Shown in pieces: positions 42,366 through 51,053 of a stretch of DNA of 64,000 bases (its first letter is position 1; the number at the start of each line of letters is the position of its first letter). Location: contig NZ_CP107960.1 in assembly GCF_036077095.1 (NCBI RefSeq), positions 2,294,001 to 2,358,000 on the forward strand, written 5' to 3'. The notes under the pieces are model-generated. The model saw only the letters and a program-made list of their open reading frames with translations. It made no database searches and was not told where the DNA came from. Source of the stretch: Streptomyces sp. NBC_00376. Its GTDB lineage: Bacteria > Actinomycetota > Actinomycetes > Streptomycetales > Streptomycetaceae. The position numbers and the translations under genes are program-made.

Positions 42366-45300
42366 ATGACCGGCTCTGCGCTCGATTCGTTCTCACCCGC
42401 GACCCGCGGCTGGTTCGCGGGTGCCTTCAGCGCGCCCACCGCCGCGCAGGAGGGCGCCTGGCGCGCGATCGGCGAGGGTTCGGACGTGCTGGTCGTCGCA
42501 CCGACCGGCTCCGGCAAGACCCTCGCCGCGTTTCTCGCCGCGCTGGACGCCCTGGCGTCCGTCCCGCCGCCCGCCGAGGCGAAGAAACGCTGCCGGGTGC
42601 TGTACGTGTCGCCGCTCAAGGCGCTCGCGGTCGATGTGGAGCGCAACCTCCGCTCGCCGCTGACCGGCATCCGCCAGGAGTCGGTGCGGCTGGGACTGCC
42701 CGAGCCCGAGGTCCGGGTGGGGATCCGCTCCGGCGACACCTCGCCCGCCGAGCGCCGCTCGATGGCGACCCGGCCGCCGGACATCCTGATCACCACGCCC
42801 GAATCACTGTTCCTGATGCTGACCTCGTCAGCACGGGAGGCGCTGTCCGGCGTCGAGACGGTGATTCTCGACGAGGTGCACGCCGTGGCGGGCACGAAGC
42901 GCGGCGCCCATCTCGCCGTGTCGCTGGAGCGTCTGGACGAGCTGCTGCCACGTCCCGCACGGCGGATCGGCCTGTCGGCGACGGTCCGTCCGGTCGACGA
43001 GGTGGCCCGCTTCCTCTCGCCCCGGGGCAAGGTGGAGATCGTCCAGCCGCCGTCCACCAAGCGGTTCGACCTGTCGGTGGTCGTCCCGGTCGAGGATCTG
43101 GGCGAGCTCGGCGGCTCCCCCGCCACCGACCCCGACCAGGCGGGCCAGGCGGACAAGCCGTCGATCTGGCCCCACGTCGAGGAGCGGATCGTCGACCTGG
43201 TCCAGCAGCATCGCTCCACCATCGTCTTCGCCAATTCCCGTCGCCTCGCCGAGCGGCTGTGCAACCGGCTCAACGAGATCGCCTACGAGCGGCTCACCGG
43301 CGAGACGATCGCCGAGTCCCACTCCCCCGCCGAGATCATGGCCGAGTCCGGTGCGGCGAAGGGCGCCCCGGCACTGCTCGCCCGCGCCCACCACGGCTCG
43401 GTATCCAAGGAACAGCGCGCCCAGGTCGAGGAGGACCTCAAGGCGGGCCGGCTGCCGGCCGTCGTCGCCACCTCCAGCCTGGAGCTGGGCATCGACATGG
43501 GGGCGGTCGACCTGGTGATCCAGGTGGAGTCGCCGCCCTCGGTCGCCTCCGGCCTGCAGCGGGTCGGCCGGGCCGGACACCAGGTCGGTGCGGTCTCCAC
43601 CGGAGTGGTCTTCCCCAAGTACCGGGGCGATCTGGTGCAGGCGGCCGTGGTCACCGAGCGGATGCGCGAGGGCTCCATCGAGGCGCTCCGGGTCCCGTCC
43701 AACCCGCTGGACGTGCTGGCCCAGCAGCTGGTGGCCATGGTCGCCCTGGACAGCTGGCAGGTGGACGATCTGCTGGCGGCGGTCCGCCGCGCCGCGCCCT
43801 TCGCCTCGCTGCCCGAGTCCGCGTTCACCGCCGTGCTGGACATGCTCGCCGGCCGCTACCCCTCCGACGCCTTCGCCGAGCTGCGCCCCCGCGTGGTCTG
43901 GGACCGGGTGGCCGGTACGGTCACCGGCCGCCCCGGCGCACAACGGCTCGCCGTCACCTCCGGGGGAACGATCCCCGACCGGGGGCTCTTCGGGGTCTTC
44001 CTCGCGGGCGCCGACCCGAAGAAGGGCGGCGGCCGGGTCGGTGAGCTCGACGAGGAGATGGTGTACGAGTCCCGGGTCGGCGATGTCTTCACGCTCGGCA
44101 CCACGTCCTGGCGGATCGAGGACATCACCCGTGACCGGGTCCTGGTGTCGCCCGCCCCCGGCGTTCCCGGCCGGCTGCCGTTCTGGAAGGGCGACCAGCT
44201 GGGCCGCCCGCTGGAGCTTGGGCGTGCGCTGGGGGCGTTCCTCCGCGAGATCGGCGGACTGTCGCAGGAGGACGCCCGGGAACGTCTGCTCGCCGCCGGT
44301 CTCGACACCTGGGCCGCCTACAACACCCTGTCGTACATCGACGAACAGCGCCGCGCCTGCGGCCACGTGCCGGACGACCGGACCATCCTCGTCGAGCGGT
44401 TCCGTGACGAGCTGGGTGACTGGCGCGTCGTGGTCCACTCCCCGTTCGGCGCGCAGGTGCACGCGCCGTGGGCGCTGGCGCTGAGCGCCCGCCTCGCCGA
44501 GCGGTACGGCATGGACGCCCAGGTGATGCACGCCGACGACGGCATCGTGCTCCGGCTGCCGGATGCCGACCTGATGGGCCTGGACCTCCTGGACTTCGAC
44601 CCCGCACAGGACCTGGCGCAGGATCTGACGCCGGATCTGGCACCGGGTCCGGCGCAGGACCTGGCGCGCAGTCCGGGCCAGGCTCCGGCACCGCTGCCGG
44701 GCCTCTCGTACGACAGCGGCCAACCGCCCGTAGGCGCGGCGGACGTGACGTTCGAACAGGGCGAGATCGGCCAGATCGTCACCGACCAGGTCGGCGGTTC
44801 GGCGCTGTTCGCCTCCCGGTTCCGTGAGTGTGCGGCCCGCGCCCTGCTGCTGCCGCGCCGCAGCCCCGGCAAACGCACCCCGCTGTGGCAGCAGCGCCAG
44901 CGCGCCGCGCAACTCCTCCAGGTCGCATCGGAGTTCGGGTCATTCCCCATCGTCCTGGAAGCGGTCCGCGAATGCCTTCAGGACGTCTTCGACGTCCCCG
45001 GCCTCACGGAACTCATGGGCGACCTCGAAGCGCGCCGGGTCCGGCTGGTCGAGGTGACCACCCCGGAGCCCTCGCCCTTCGCGCGCTCGCTCCTGTTCGG
45101 CTACGTCGCCCAGTTCCTGTACGAGGGCGACTCGCCCCTCGCGGAGCGGCGGGCCGCCGCTCTCTCCCTCGACTCCCATCTGCTGGCGGAGCTCCTCGGC
45201 CAGGCGGAGCTGCGCGAGCTGCTCGACGCGGATGTCCTGGCGGAGCTGGAGCAGGAGCTCCAGTGGCTGACCGAGGACCGCCGGATCAAGGACGTCGAAG

Positions 45301-47081
45301 GCGTCGCCGACCTCCTCCGGGTCCTCGGTCCGCTCACCGACGAGGAGTTGGCAGCGCGCGGCGCCGACCCGTCCTGGGCTCCGGAGCTGTCCTCGGCCCG
45401 CCGGGCCATCCGGGTCCGGATCGGCGGGGCCGTCCACTGGGCGGCGATCGAGGACGCGGGCCGCCTGCGGGACGCACTGGGCACCGCCCTCCCGGTCGGT
45501 GTCCCCGAGGCGTTCACCGAACCGGTGAAGGACCCGCTCGGCGATCTCCTCGGCCGGTACGCCCGTACGCACGGCCCGTTCACCTCCACCGCGGCCGCCA
45601 ACCGCTTCGGCCTCGGCACCGCCGTCACCGACGGGGCGTTGCAACGGCTCTCCGCGTCCGGCCGGATCGTCCAGGGCGAGTTCCATCCCGCCGGTATCGG
45701 CCAGGAATGGTGCGACGCCACCGTGCTGCGCCGGTTGCGCCGCCGCTCGCTCGCCGCGCTCCGCCACGAACTGGAACCGGTCCCGCCCGCCGCCCTCGCC
45801 GGCTTCCTGCCCCAGTGGCAGCATCTGGGCAGCAACAGCCTGCGCGGAATCGACGGACTGGCCCGCGCCATCGAGCAGTTGCAGGGCGCGCCCGTCCCGG
45901 CGTCGGCGCTGGAGAAGCTGATCCTGCCGAGCCGGGTCACGGGCTACACCCCCGCGATGCTCGACGAGCTGACCACCACCGGCGAGGTCGTCTGGGCCGG
46001 CGCGGGTGCCCTGCCCGGCAAGGACGGCTGGCTGTCCCTCTACCTCGCCGACAGCGCCCCCCTGCTCCTCCCGCCCCCGCACCCGCTGGAGCTCAGCGCG
46101 TTGCACGAATCCGTCCTGACCGCACTGAGCGGCGGATACGGACTGTTCTTCCGGCAGATCGCCGATCAGGTCCGCGCCACCACCCATCCGGACTGCACCG
46201 ATCCGCAACTGGCCGACGCCATCTGGGAGCTGGCCTGGTCGGGCCGGCTCACCAATGACACGCTCGCCCCGCTGCGCTCGCTGCTCGGCTCCGGCCGCAC
46301 GGCGGGGTCGACCGCCCACCGCGCCAGACGCAATGTCCCGCGCGGGCGTTACGGCTCGCTCACCTCCGCCGCCCGGCCCGCGTCCCGCACCGGCCCGCCC
46401 ACCGTCTCGGGCCGCTGGTCCCTGCTGCCCGCCACCGAACCCGACCCCACGCACCGTGCTCACGCCCTGGCCCGCACTCTCCTCGACCGCCACGGGGTAG
46501 TGACCCGGGGCGCGGTCCAGGCCGAGGGCGTCGAAGGCGGCTTCTCCGCTACGTACCGCATCCTGTCCGCCTTCGAGGACAACGGGCAGGCCCGGCGCGG
46601 CTATGTCGTCGAGGGCCTGGGGGCGGCGCAGTTCGCGATGGACGGCGCGGTGGACCGGCTGCGCGCCACGTCCACCGCCCGCGACCGTACGGAGCCGGGG
46701 ACCGCGCCCCACGCCCTGGTCCTCGCCGCGGCGGACCCGGCCAACGCGTACGGCGCCGCTCTGCCCTGGCCCGAGCCGCCGGACGGCGCCGGGCACAAGC
46801 CCGGCCGCAAGGCGGGCGCCCTGGTGGTGCTGGTCGACGGAGAGCTCGCGATGTACATGGAGCGCGGCGGCAAGACACTGCTGGCCTGGCCGACCGACCC
46901 GGACGACCCGGCGCTCCTCGCGGCGGCCGGGGCGCTGGCGGCGGCCGCCCGCGCGGGCGCACTCGGCACGGTCACGGTGGAGCGCACCAATGGCGCACCC
47001 TCCCTGACCTCCCCGCTCGGCCGCACATTGGAGGCGGCCGGCTTCCTGGCCACCCCGAGGGGGCTCCGCCTGCGCGCCTGA
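42366..47081 (+). CDS. lhr: Lhr-type large ATP-dependent helicase
   Basis: The 1,571-residue SF2 helicase, like mycobacterial and E. coli Lhr, translocates 3'-5' on single-stranded DNA and unwinds RNA:DNA hybrids in characterised members. Walker A is APTGSGKT (45-52) and motif II is DEVH (169-172); SAT motif III (GLSATV) and motif VI (QRVGRAGHQ) follow. After the Lhr-core winged-helix and beta-barrel domains comes a low-complexity spacer at 44595-44700, then the Lhr C-terminal region (to FLATPRGLRLR). ATG 42366 was chosen for its GGGGGA ribosome-binding site. A DNA glycosylase gene follows, a frequent Lhr neighbour. Confidence 0.94.
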   Translation: MTGSALDSFSPATRGWFAGAFSAPTAAQEGAWRAIGEGSDVLVVAPTGSGKTLAAFLAALDALASVPPPAEAKKRCRVLYVSPLKALAVDVERNLRSPLTGIRQESVRLGLPEPEVRVGIRSGDTSPAERRSMATRPPDILITTPESLFLMLTSSAREALSGVETVILDEVHAVAGTKRGAHLAVSLERLDELLPRPARRIGLSATVRPVDEVARFLSPRGKVEIVQPPSTKRFDLSVVVPVEDLGELGGSPATDPDQAGQADKPSIWPHVEERIVDLVQQHRSTIVFANSRRLAERLCNRLNEIAYERLTGETIAESHSPAEIMAESGAAKGAPALLARAHHGSVSKEQRAQVEEDLKAGRLPAVVATSSLELGIDMGAVDLVIQVESPPSVASGLQRVGRAGHQVGAVSTGVVFPKYRGDLVQAAVVTERMREGSIEALRVPSNPLDVLAQQLVAMVALDSWQVDDLLAAVRRAAPFASLPESAFTAVLDMLAGRYPSDAFAELRPRVVWDRVAGTVTGRPGAQRLAVTSGGTIPDRGLFGVFLAGADPKKGGGRVGELDEEMVYESRVGDVFTLGTTSWRIEDITRDRVLVSPAPGVPGRLPFWKGDQLGRPLELGRALGAFLREIGGLSQEDARERLLAAGLDTWAAYNTLSYIDEQRRACGHVPDDRTILVERFRDELGDWRVVVHSPFGAQVHAPWALALSARLAERYGMDAQVMHADDGIVLRLPDADLMGLDLLDFDPAQDLAQDLTPDLAPGPAQDLARSPGQAPAPLPGLSYDSGQPPVGAADVTFEQGEIGQIVTDQVGGSALFASRFRECAARALLLPRRSPGKRTPLWQQRQRAAQLLQVASEFGSFPIVLEAVRECLQDVFDVPGLTELMGDLEARRVRLVEVTTPEPSPFARSLLFGYVAQFLYEGDSPLAERRAAALSLDSHLLAELLGQAELRELLDADVLAELEQELQWLTEDRRIKDVEGVADLLRVLGPLTDEELAARGADPSWAPELSSARRAIRVRIGGAVHWAAIEDAGRLRDALGTALPVGVPEAFTEPVKDPLGDLLGRYARTHGPFTSTAAANRFGLGTAVTDGALQRLSASGRIVQGEFHPAGIGQEWCDATVLRRLRRRSLAALRHELEPVPPAALAGFLPQWQHLGSNSLRGIDGLARAIEQLQGAPVPASALEKLILPSRVTGYTPAMLDELTTTGEVVWAGAGALPGKDGWLSLYLADSAPLLLPPPHPLELSALHESVLTALSGGYGLFFRQIADQVRATTHPDCTDPQLADAIWELAWSGRLTNDTLAPLRSLLGSGRTAGSTAHRARRNVPRGRYGSLTSAARPASRTGPPTVSGRWSLLPATEPDPTHRAHALARTLLDRHGVVTRGAVQAEGVEGGFSATYRILSAFEDNGQARRGYVVEGLGAAQFAMDGAVDRLRATSTARDRTEPGTAPHALVLAAADPANAYGAALPWPEPPDGAGHKPGRKAGALVVLVDGELAMYMERGGKTLLAWPTDPDDPALLAAAGALAAAARAGALGTVTVERTNGAPSLTSPLGRTLEAAGFLATPRGLRLRA

Positions 47082-47260
47082 ACCAACGACACGCCCCGCT
47101 CCTGGCCCACCGCATCGCCGGCGCCGTCGGCAGCACCACGCACACACGCCCGTATCGCCGCACCCGTACCAAGCCCTCGCATCGCCACGCCCCGCGCACG
47201 CCCCCGTACGCGGAAGCCACACACCCTCGCACGGCGCTCCCCGCCCCGCATCATGGAGGC

Positions 47261-48082
47261 ATGCCCGAAGGAGACACCGTCCTGCAGACCGCCGTACGTC
47301 TGCGCACCGCACTCGCCGGTCGGATCCTCACCCGCTCCGACCTGCGCGTCCCCCGCTTCGCCACCGCCGACCTCACCGGCCGGACGGTCCTGGACGTCAT
47401 CTCGCGCGGCAAGCATCTCCTCACCCGCGTCGAGGGCGGCCTCACCCTGCACAGCCACCTCCGGATGGACGGTGCGTGGCGCGTCTACGCCCCGGGCGAG
47501 CGCTGGCGCGGTGGCCCCGCCCATCAGATCCGCGCGATCCTCGCCAACACGGATCACACCGCGGTCGGCTACCGGCTGCCCGTCCTCGAACTGCTCCGCA
47601 CCCAGGACGAGGCGAAGGCGGTCGGCCACCTCGGCCCCGATCTGCTGGGCCCGGACTGGGACCCCGAGACCGCTCTGCGCAATCTGCTCGCCGACCCCGG
47701 CCGCCCGCTCGGTGAAGCCCTGCTGGACCAGCGCAACCTGGCCGGAATCGGCAACATCTACAAGGCCGAGCTCTGCTTCCTGGCCCGCGCCACCCCCTGG
47801 CTCGCCGTCGGCGACCTCCCCGCCCCCACCGCCGCCCGCCTGGTCACCACGGCCAAGCAGCTCCTCGAAGCCAATCGCGACCGCCCGATGCGCACGACCA
47901 CGACCACGCGCGCCCCACGCGGCTCCGGCCCCGGCCCCGGCCCCGGCCCGAAGGAACGGCTCTGGGTCTACGGCAGGGCCGACCGACCCTGTCTGCGCTG
48001 CGGCACCCCCATCCGCACCGCGGACCAGGACGCCCGCCCCGCCTACTGGTGCCCGCACTGCCAGTCGGGCCCCACCAGCTGA
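47261..48082 (+). CDS. nei: Fpg/Nei-family DNA glycosylase (endonuclease VIII-like)
   Basis: The 273-residue base-excision enzyme starts MPEGDT, giving the catalytic Pro2 and Glu3 after Met removal. Helix-two-turn-helix is in LLDQRNLAGIGNIYKAE and the zinc finger is CLRCG...YWCPHC. A Pro-Gly repeat (GSGPGPGPGPK) forms the linker before the zinc finger. The GGAGG ribosome-binding site is unusually close (1 base) to the ATG, but the N terminus fixes this start. It follows lhr on the same strand, consistent with a shared repair role. Confidence 0.93.
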   Translation: MPEGDTVLQTAVRLRTALAGRILTRSDLRVPRFATADLTGRTVLDVISRGKHLLTRVEGGLTLHSHLRMDGAWRVYAPGERWRGGPAHQIRAILANTDHTAVGYRLPVLELLRTQDEAKAVGHLGPDLLGPDWDPETALRNLLADPGRPLGEALLDQRNLAGIGNIYKAELCFLARATPWLAVGDLPAPTAARLVTTAKQLLEANRDRPMRTTTTTRAPRGSGPGPGPGPKERLWVYGRADRPCLRCGTPIRTADQDARPAYWCPHCQSGPTS

Positions 48083-48132
48083 GGGCCGCCCAGTAGTTGA
48101 CGTTCCGTCAGTTCCAGTCGTACCGTCCGGTC

Positions 48133-48897
48133 ATGCCCCTCACCGCGTACGACCTCACGGGCCGCTCCGCGTTCGTCACCGGCGCGGCAGGCGGCATCGG
48201 CCGGGCCAGCGCCGTCCTGCTCGCGGCCGCGGGCGCCACGGTGCACTGCACGGATCTCGACGAGAAGGGCCTGCTGGAAACCCGGGACCTGATCAACGAA
48301 GCGGGTGGCACATCCCACATTCAGGTCCTCGATGTCACCGACCGCAGTCGGGTCGGGGCCGCAGTGGCCGCAGCGGGCGACCTGGACATCCTGGCGGCCG
48401 TCGCCGGAATCATGCATTCGAGCAGCGTCCTGGAGACCTCGGACGAGGACCTCGACCGCGTCCTCTCGGTCAATTTCAAGGGCGTGCTGTACGCCTGCCA
48501 GGAGGTGGCCCGCGGCATGATCGCCCGCGGCGCCCCCGGCTCACTGATCACCATGGCCTCGGGAGCGGTCGACTCCTCGGGCCCGGGACTGTTCTGCTAC
48601 AGCGCGGCCAAGGCGGCGGTCGTCCAGCTCACGAAGACACTGGCGACCGAACTGGGGCCGCACGCGATCCGCGTCAACGCCGTCGCCCCGGGCTGGATCC
48701 GTACGCCCATGACCGCCCGCCACGACGCGGACCGGCAGCAACGTGTGGAGACGACGATGGCCCGGATCTCCCCGCTGGGACGGGTGGGCGAACCGGAGGA
48801 CGTCGCCCACACCGTGCTCCACCTCGCTTCCGACGCGTCGGCCTTCATGACCGGCCAGATCCTCCGCCCGAACGGCGGCGTAGCCATGCCCTGGTGA
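48133..48897 (+). CDS. Short-chain dehydrogenase/reductase
   Basis: The 254-residue SDR has cofactor motif VTGAAGGIGRA, the NAG-like VAGIMH, and catalytic Ser/Tyr/Lys in TMASGAVDSSGPGLFCYSAAK. The C-terminal part has the classic LGRVGEPEDVAHTVLHLASDASAFMTGQ. NAD(H) is more likely than NADP(H), as an Asp (CTDLDE) follows the second strand. Substrate unknown. ATG 48133 was taken as start; a TTG 36 bases upstream is less likely. Its last 53 bases overlap an opposite-strand small membrane-protein gene. Confidence 0.92.
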   Translation: MPLTAYDLTGRSAFVTGAAGGIGRASAVLLAAAGATVHCTDLDEKGLLETRDLINEAGGTSHIQVLDVTDRSRVGAAVAAAGDLDILAAVAGIMHSSSVLETSDEDLDRVLSVNFKGVLYACQEVARGMIARGAPGSLITMASGAVDSSGPGLFCYSAAKAAVVQLTKTLATELGPHAIRVNAVAPGWIRTPMTARHDADRQQRVETTMARISPLGRVGEPEDVAHTVLHLASDASAFMTGQILRPNGGVAMPW

Positions 48898-49237
48898 CCC
48901 GTCGAACCCGCTCCGCACCCTGCACCCCAGCAGCCGCCCAACGGCTCGCGCTCCGCACGCCGACAGCGAGCCAACAGCCCGCCCACCGCACGCCGAGGGC
49001 CGCCCATCGGGCAGCACCCGATTCCGCGCCCCCGCCGTCCGCCGCCATGCCCGTCAGGCCCGCACCCGCCGATCCGGCGGTCGCGGCCACATGCACGGGC
49101 AGCAGACTCAGGCCCCATCCACCCGCCGCCACCGCACCCTCGACAAGTCCCGCATGGGCCGGTTCCAGCATGAGCCGCAGCACGGCCCACCACCACACCC
49201 CGCCGAGAACGAGCGCCGGCACCCATCGCCGTACCAT
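48845..49237 (-). CDS. Small hydrophobic membrane protein
   Basis: The 130-residue protein has an excellent GGAGGAGG ribosome-binding site. It starts MVRRWVPALVLGGVWWWAVLRL, one membrane helix, followed by an Ala/Gly/Trp-rich region that may form a second. The C-terminal tail is Arg-rich. No family recognised. It overlaps the 3' end of the SDR gene on the other strand by 53 bases, a tail-to-tail arrangement. Confidence 0.6.
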   Translation of the reverse strand: MVRRWVPALVLGGVWWWAVLRLMLEPAHAGLVEGAVAAGGWGLSLLPVHVAATAGSAGAGLTGMAADGGGAESGAARWAALGVRWAGCWLAVGVRSASRWAAAGVQGAERVRRVTRAWLRRRSGGGSGRS

Positions 49238-49258
49238 GGCTGCCTCCTCCGGCCGAAC

Positions 49259-49531
49259 CTAGTGCGGCGCACTCACCCGGCGGGAGAGCGCATCGGCGCA
49301 CCACCAGCGCGCGGCGTACAGCCGCAGACCGTTGCACGCTCTTGCCCAGAACTCCAGGGCGTGCTGCGCCGGATCGGGCCCGCCGCGGCCGGACACTCTC
49401 CGGTACGTAACCGGAGCGCACGACCCCGCCGTACTGCGGGCGACCTCACCGCACCGGATCCCACCGGCCGGCGGCCCGCTCCCCGCAGTCTCGCCCGGCA
49501 GCGCCCGGACCGCATCCAGAACGAGGGGCAC
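49259..49531 (-). CDS. Hypothetical small protein
   Basis: A 90-residue frame with Streptomyces-like G/C third positions ends 21 bases before the small membrane-protein gene on the same strand. The C-terminal third (ALEFWARACNGLRLYAARWW) looks helical and amphipathic. Against it: no strong ribosome-binding site at GTG 49531, and a terminator hairpin (49544-49571) ends only 12 bases upstream, leaving no room for a promoter. A shorter version from an internal start is possible. No family recognised. Confidence 0.4.
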   Translation of the reverse strand: MPLVLDAVRALPGETAGSGPPAGGIRCGEVARSTAGSCAPVTYRRVSGRGGPDPAQHALEFWARACNGLRLYAARWWCADALSRRVSAPH

Positions 49532-49543
49532 CTCGGCGCCACT

Positions 49544-49571
49544 GAGCCCCCACCGATTCGAGTGGGGGCTC
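49544..49571 (-). terminator. Terminator of the CsbD-like gene
   Basis: GAGCCCCCAC (49544-49553) pairs perfectly with GTGGGGGCTC (49562-49571) around an 8-base loop, 12 bases after the CsbD-like stop. Confidence 0.75.
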
Positions 49572-49582
49572 GGCGGACGCGG

Positions 49583-49774
49583 TCAGTGCTCGTCGCGGCG
49601 CAGCGAGTCCTTCATGCCCTTCGCTTGCTTCTCGGCGTCGCTCATGGCGCCCTTGGCCCGGCCCTTGGCCTGGTCCATCTTGCCCTCGGCCTCCTTGCGA
49701 CGGTCGCCGGTCATCTTGCCCATGGCTTCCTTCGCCTTGCCCTTCATCTTGTCCTTGGCGCCTTCGTCAACCAT
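49583..49774 (-). CDS. CsbD-family stress protein
   Basis: This 63-residue Lys/Glu/Gly/Ala-rich protein (MVDEGAKDKMKGKAKEAMGKM...) has the repeated KGKAKEAMGKMTGD / AEGKMDQAKGRAKGAM pattern of CsbD. CsbD genes belong to general stress regulons in other Gram-positives; the molecular function is unknown. A GAAGGAGTAG ribosome-binding site is just upstream, and its own terminator follows. Confidence 0.92.
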   Translation of the reverse strand: MVDEGAKDKMKGKAKEAMGKMTGDRRKEAEGKMDQAKGRAKGAMSDAEKQAKGMKDSLRRDEH

Positions 49775-49819
49775 TGCTACTCCTTCGGGTACGGGGATGT
49801 TCGATCTGCCTGTTCGGCT

Positions 49820-49844
49820 TCACCCACGATGACACAAACGAAAC
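49820..49844 (-). promoter_or_regulatory. Weak sigma-B-like promoter of the CsbD-like gene
   Basis: On the minus strand GTTT and GGGTGA are separated by 15 bases, close to the Streptomyces stress-sigma consensus GNNT-N14-16-GGGTAY with one mismatch in the -10. Fits the stress-gene context but could be chance. Confidence 0.3.
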
Positions 49845-49980
49845 AAATCGGTCATTTGAGAACCGTCCGAGCCACCCACCCGAGCACGCCCCGAGCCATC
49901 CACCCCGAGCACAGCCCGAGCACGGTCCAAGCCCACCCCAAGCCCACCCCGAGCGCCTGAGCCCGCCCCGAGCACGCAGA

Positions 49981-50016
49981 AGCCCCGGCCTCCCCCTCAA
50001 GGGGACGACCGGGGCT
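49981..50016 (-). terminator. Hairpin after clgR
   Basis: AGCCCCGG (49981-49988) pairs with CCGGGGCT (50009-50016); an inner CCCCTC/GAGGGG-like stem (CCCCT-CA-AGGGG) extends it. It lies 35 bases after the clgR stop. The adjacent 49860-49980 is a degenerate CCCGAGCAC-type repeat without coding sense. Confidence 0.65.
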
Positions 50017-50050
50017 CCGCCACACACCGTTTCACACCGGACCGCGCGGG

Positions 50051-50434
50051 TCAGGCGGCGACGACATCCACCGCTTCCGCGGGCGCCTTGATGGTCACCC
50101 GTCCCGTCGGCACACCTGCCACCGACGTCACGGAGACGGAGTTGAGCATTGGCCGGACCGGCACAGGCACCGGATCGCTGACTGCTGCCGACTCGGCCAG
50201 TTCGGCCAGCGACAGCTCATCGCTCACTTCACGCATGAGCTCGGACATCCGTACGTCAAGCGCGTCGCAAATGGCGGAGAGCAGTTCGGAGGATGCCTCC
50301 TTCTGCCCCCGCTCCACCTCGGAGAGATAGCCGAGCGAGACTCGGGCGGACGAGGAGACTTCGCGCAGAGTACGGCCTTGGCGCTGGCGCTGCCGACGCA
50401 GCACGTCACCAAGCAGGCGACGGAGCAGAATCAT
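50051..50434 (-). CDS. clgR: Transcriptional activator ClgR (XRE family)
   Basis: The 127-residue activator has an HTH at about 16-70 ([39 protein letters not shown]). It closely resembles ClgR, which turns on clpP and lon protease genes in actinobacteria. It ends in VVAA; ClgR is known to be degraded by ClpP through C-terminal alanines, and this tail fits. ATG 50434 has GGAGGGAG upstream; the extra 11 upstream codons are excluded. It lies downstream of cinA as in other actinobacteria. Confidence 0.9.
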   Translation of the reverse strand: MILLRRLLGDVLRRQRQRQGRTLREVSSSARVSLGYLSEVERGQKEASSELLSAICDALDVRMSELMREVSDELSLAELAESAAVSDPVPVPVRPMLNSVSVTSVAGVPTGRVTIKAPAEAVDVVAA

Positions 50435-50543
50435 CGGTGGCTCCCTCCTCGGACCGCGTAGCCGCATCCTTCACGCCCCACCGTACCGCCTCGCGCCGCG
50501 GCCGTGCGGGGAGCGATGTCGTGTTCACTCAGGGCTGCAAACA

Positions 50544-51053
50544 TCAATTCCCCCCGTTCTGTTCCGTATCCTGTGCCCTTGCATTCTTGCCGAGTTCGGC
50601 GGAGAGCAACTCGAGCACGCTCCGTACGCTCTCTTTACGGATGTCCGCCCGTCCACCGTTCAACCTCAGCTCGGCCATATTCTGCACGCCGCCCGGCCCG
50701 GCCACCGCGACATAGACCGTCCCCACGGCCTTGCCGTCCTGCGGATCAGGGCCGGCGACCCCCGTGGTGGCCATGCCCCAGTCCGCCCCGAGGACGCGAC
50801 GCACACCGGCTGCCATCTGCCGCGCCACCTCCGGGTCGACCGCACCGCGCTCCGTCAGCAGGCCCCCGTCCACACCCAGGACATCCCGCTTCAGGGGCGT
50901 CGCGTACGCCGTCACGGAGCCCCGGAAGGAGCGCGAGGCCCCCGGCACCGAGGTGAGTTCCGCCGCGACCAGACCGCCGGTGAGCGACTCCGCGACGGCA
51001 AGGGTCTCACCACGCTCCACGAGCAGCTCCAGCACCCTGGCCGCGGCAGTCAC
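50544..51053 (-). CDS. cinA: CinA-family nicotinamide-nucleotide amidohydrolase
   Basis: The 169-residue protein is the C-terminal CinA (PncC-type) domain alone, with the motif LAVAESLTGGLVAAEL and TTGVAGPDPQDGKAVGTVYVAV. It deamidates NMN to nicotinic acid mononucleotide in characterised homologues; the N-terminal molybdopterin-binding half found in full-length CinA is absent. The start overlaps the pgsA stop (GTGA), so it is cotranslated with pgsA. Confidence 0.92.
   Translation of the reverse strand: MTAAARVLELLVERGETLAVAESLTGGLVAAELTSVPGASRSFRGSVTAYATPLKRDVLGVDGGLLTERGAVDPEVARQMAAGVRRVLGADWGMATTGVAGPDPQDGKAVGTVYVAVAGPGGVQNMAELRLNGGRADIRKESVRSVLELLSAELGKNARAQDTEQNGGN

Noticed and set aside
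42828..44912. 694-codon minus-strand frame inside lhr
   Set aside because: Frequent in G/C-rich DNA opposite a long gene; composition is Arg/Gly/Asp-rich with no recognisable domain.
49860..49980. CRISPR-like or regulatory repeat CCCGAGCAC
   Set aside because: Copies are irregular in spacing and sequence, with no uniform spacers; looks like slippage-prone low-complexity DNA.
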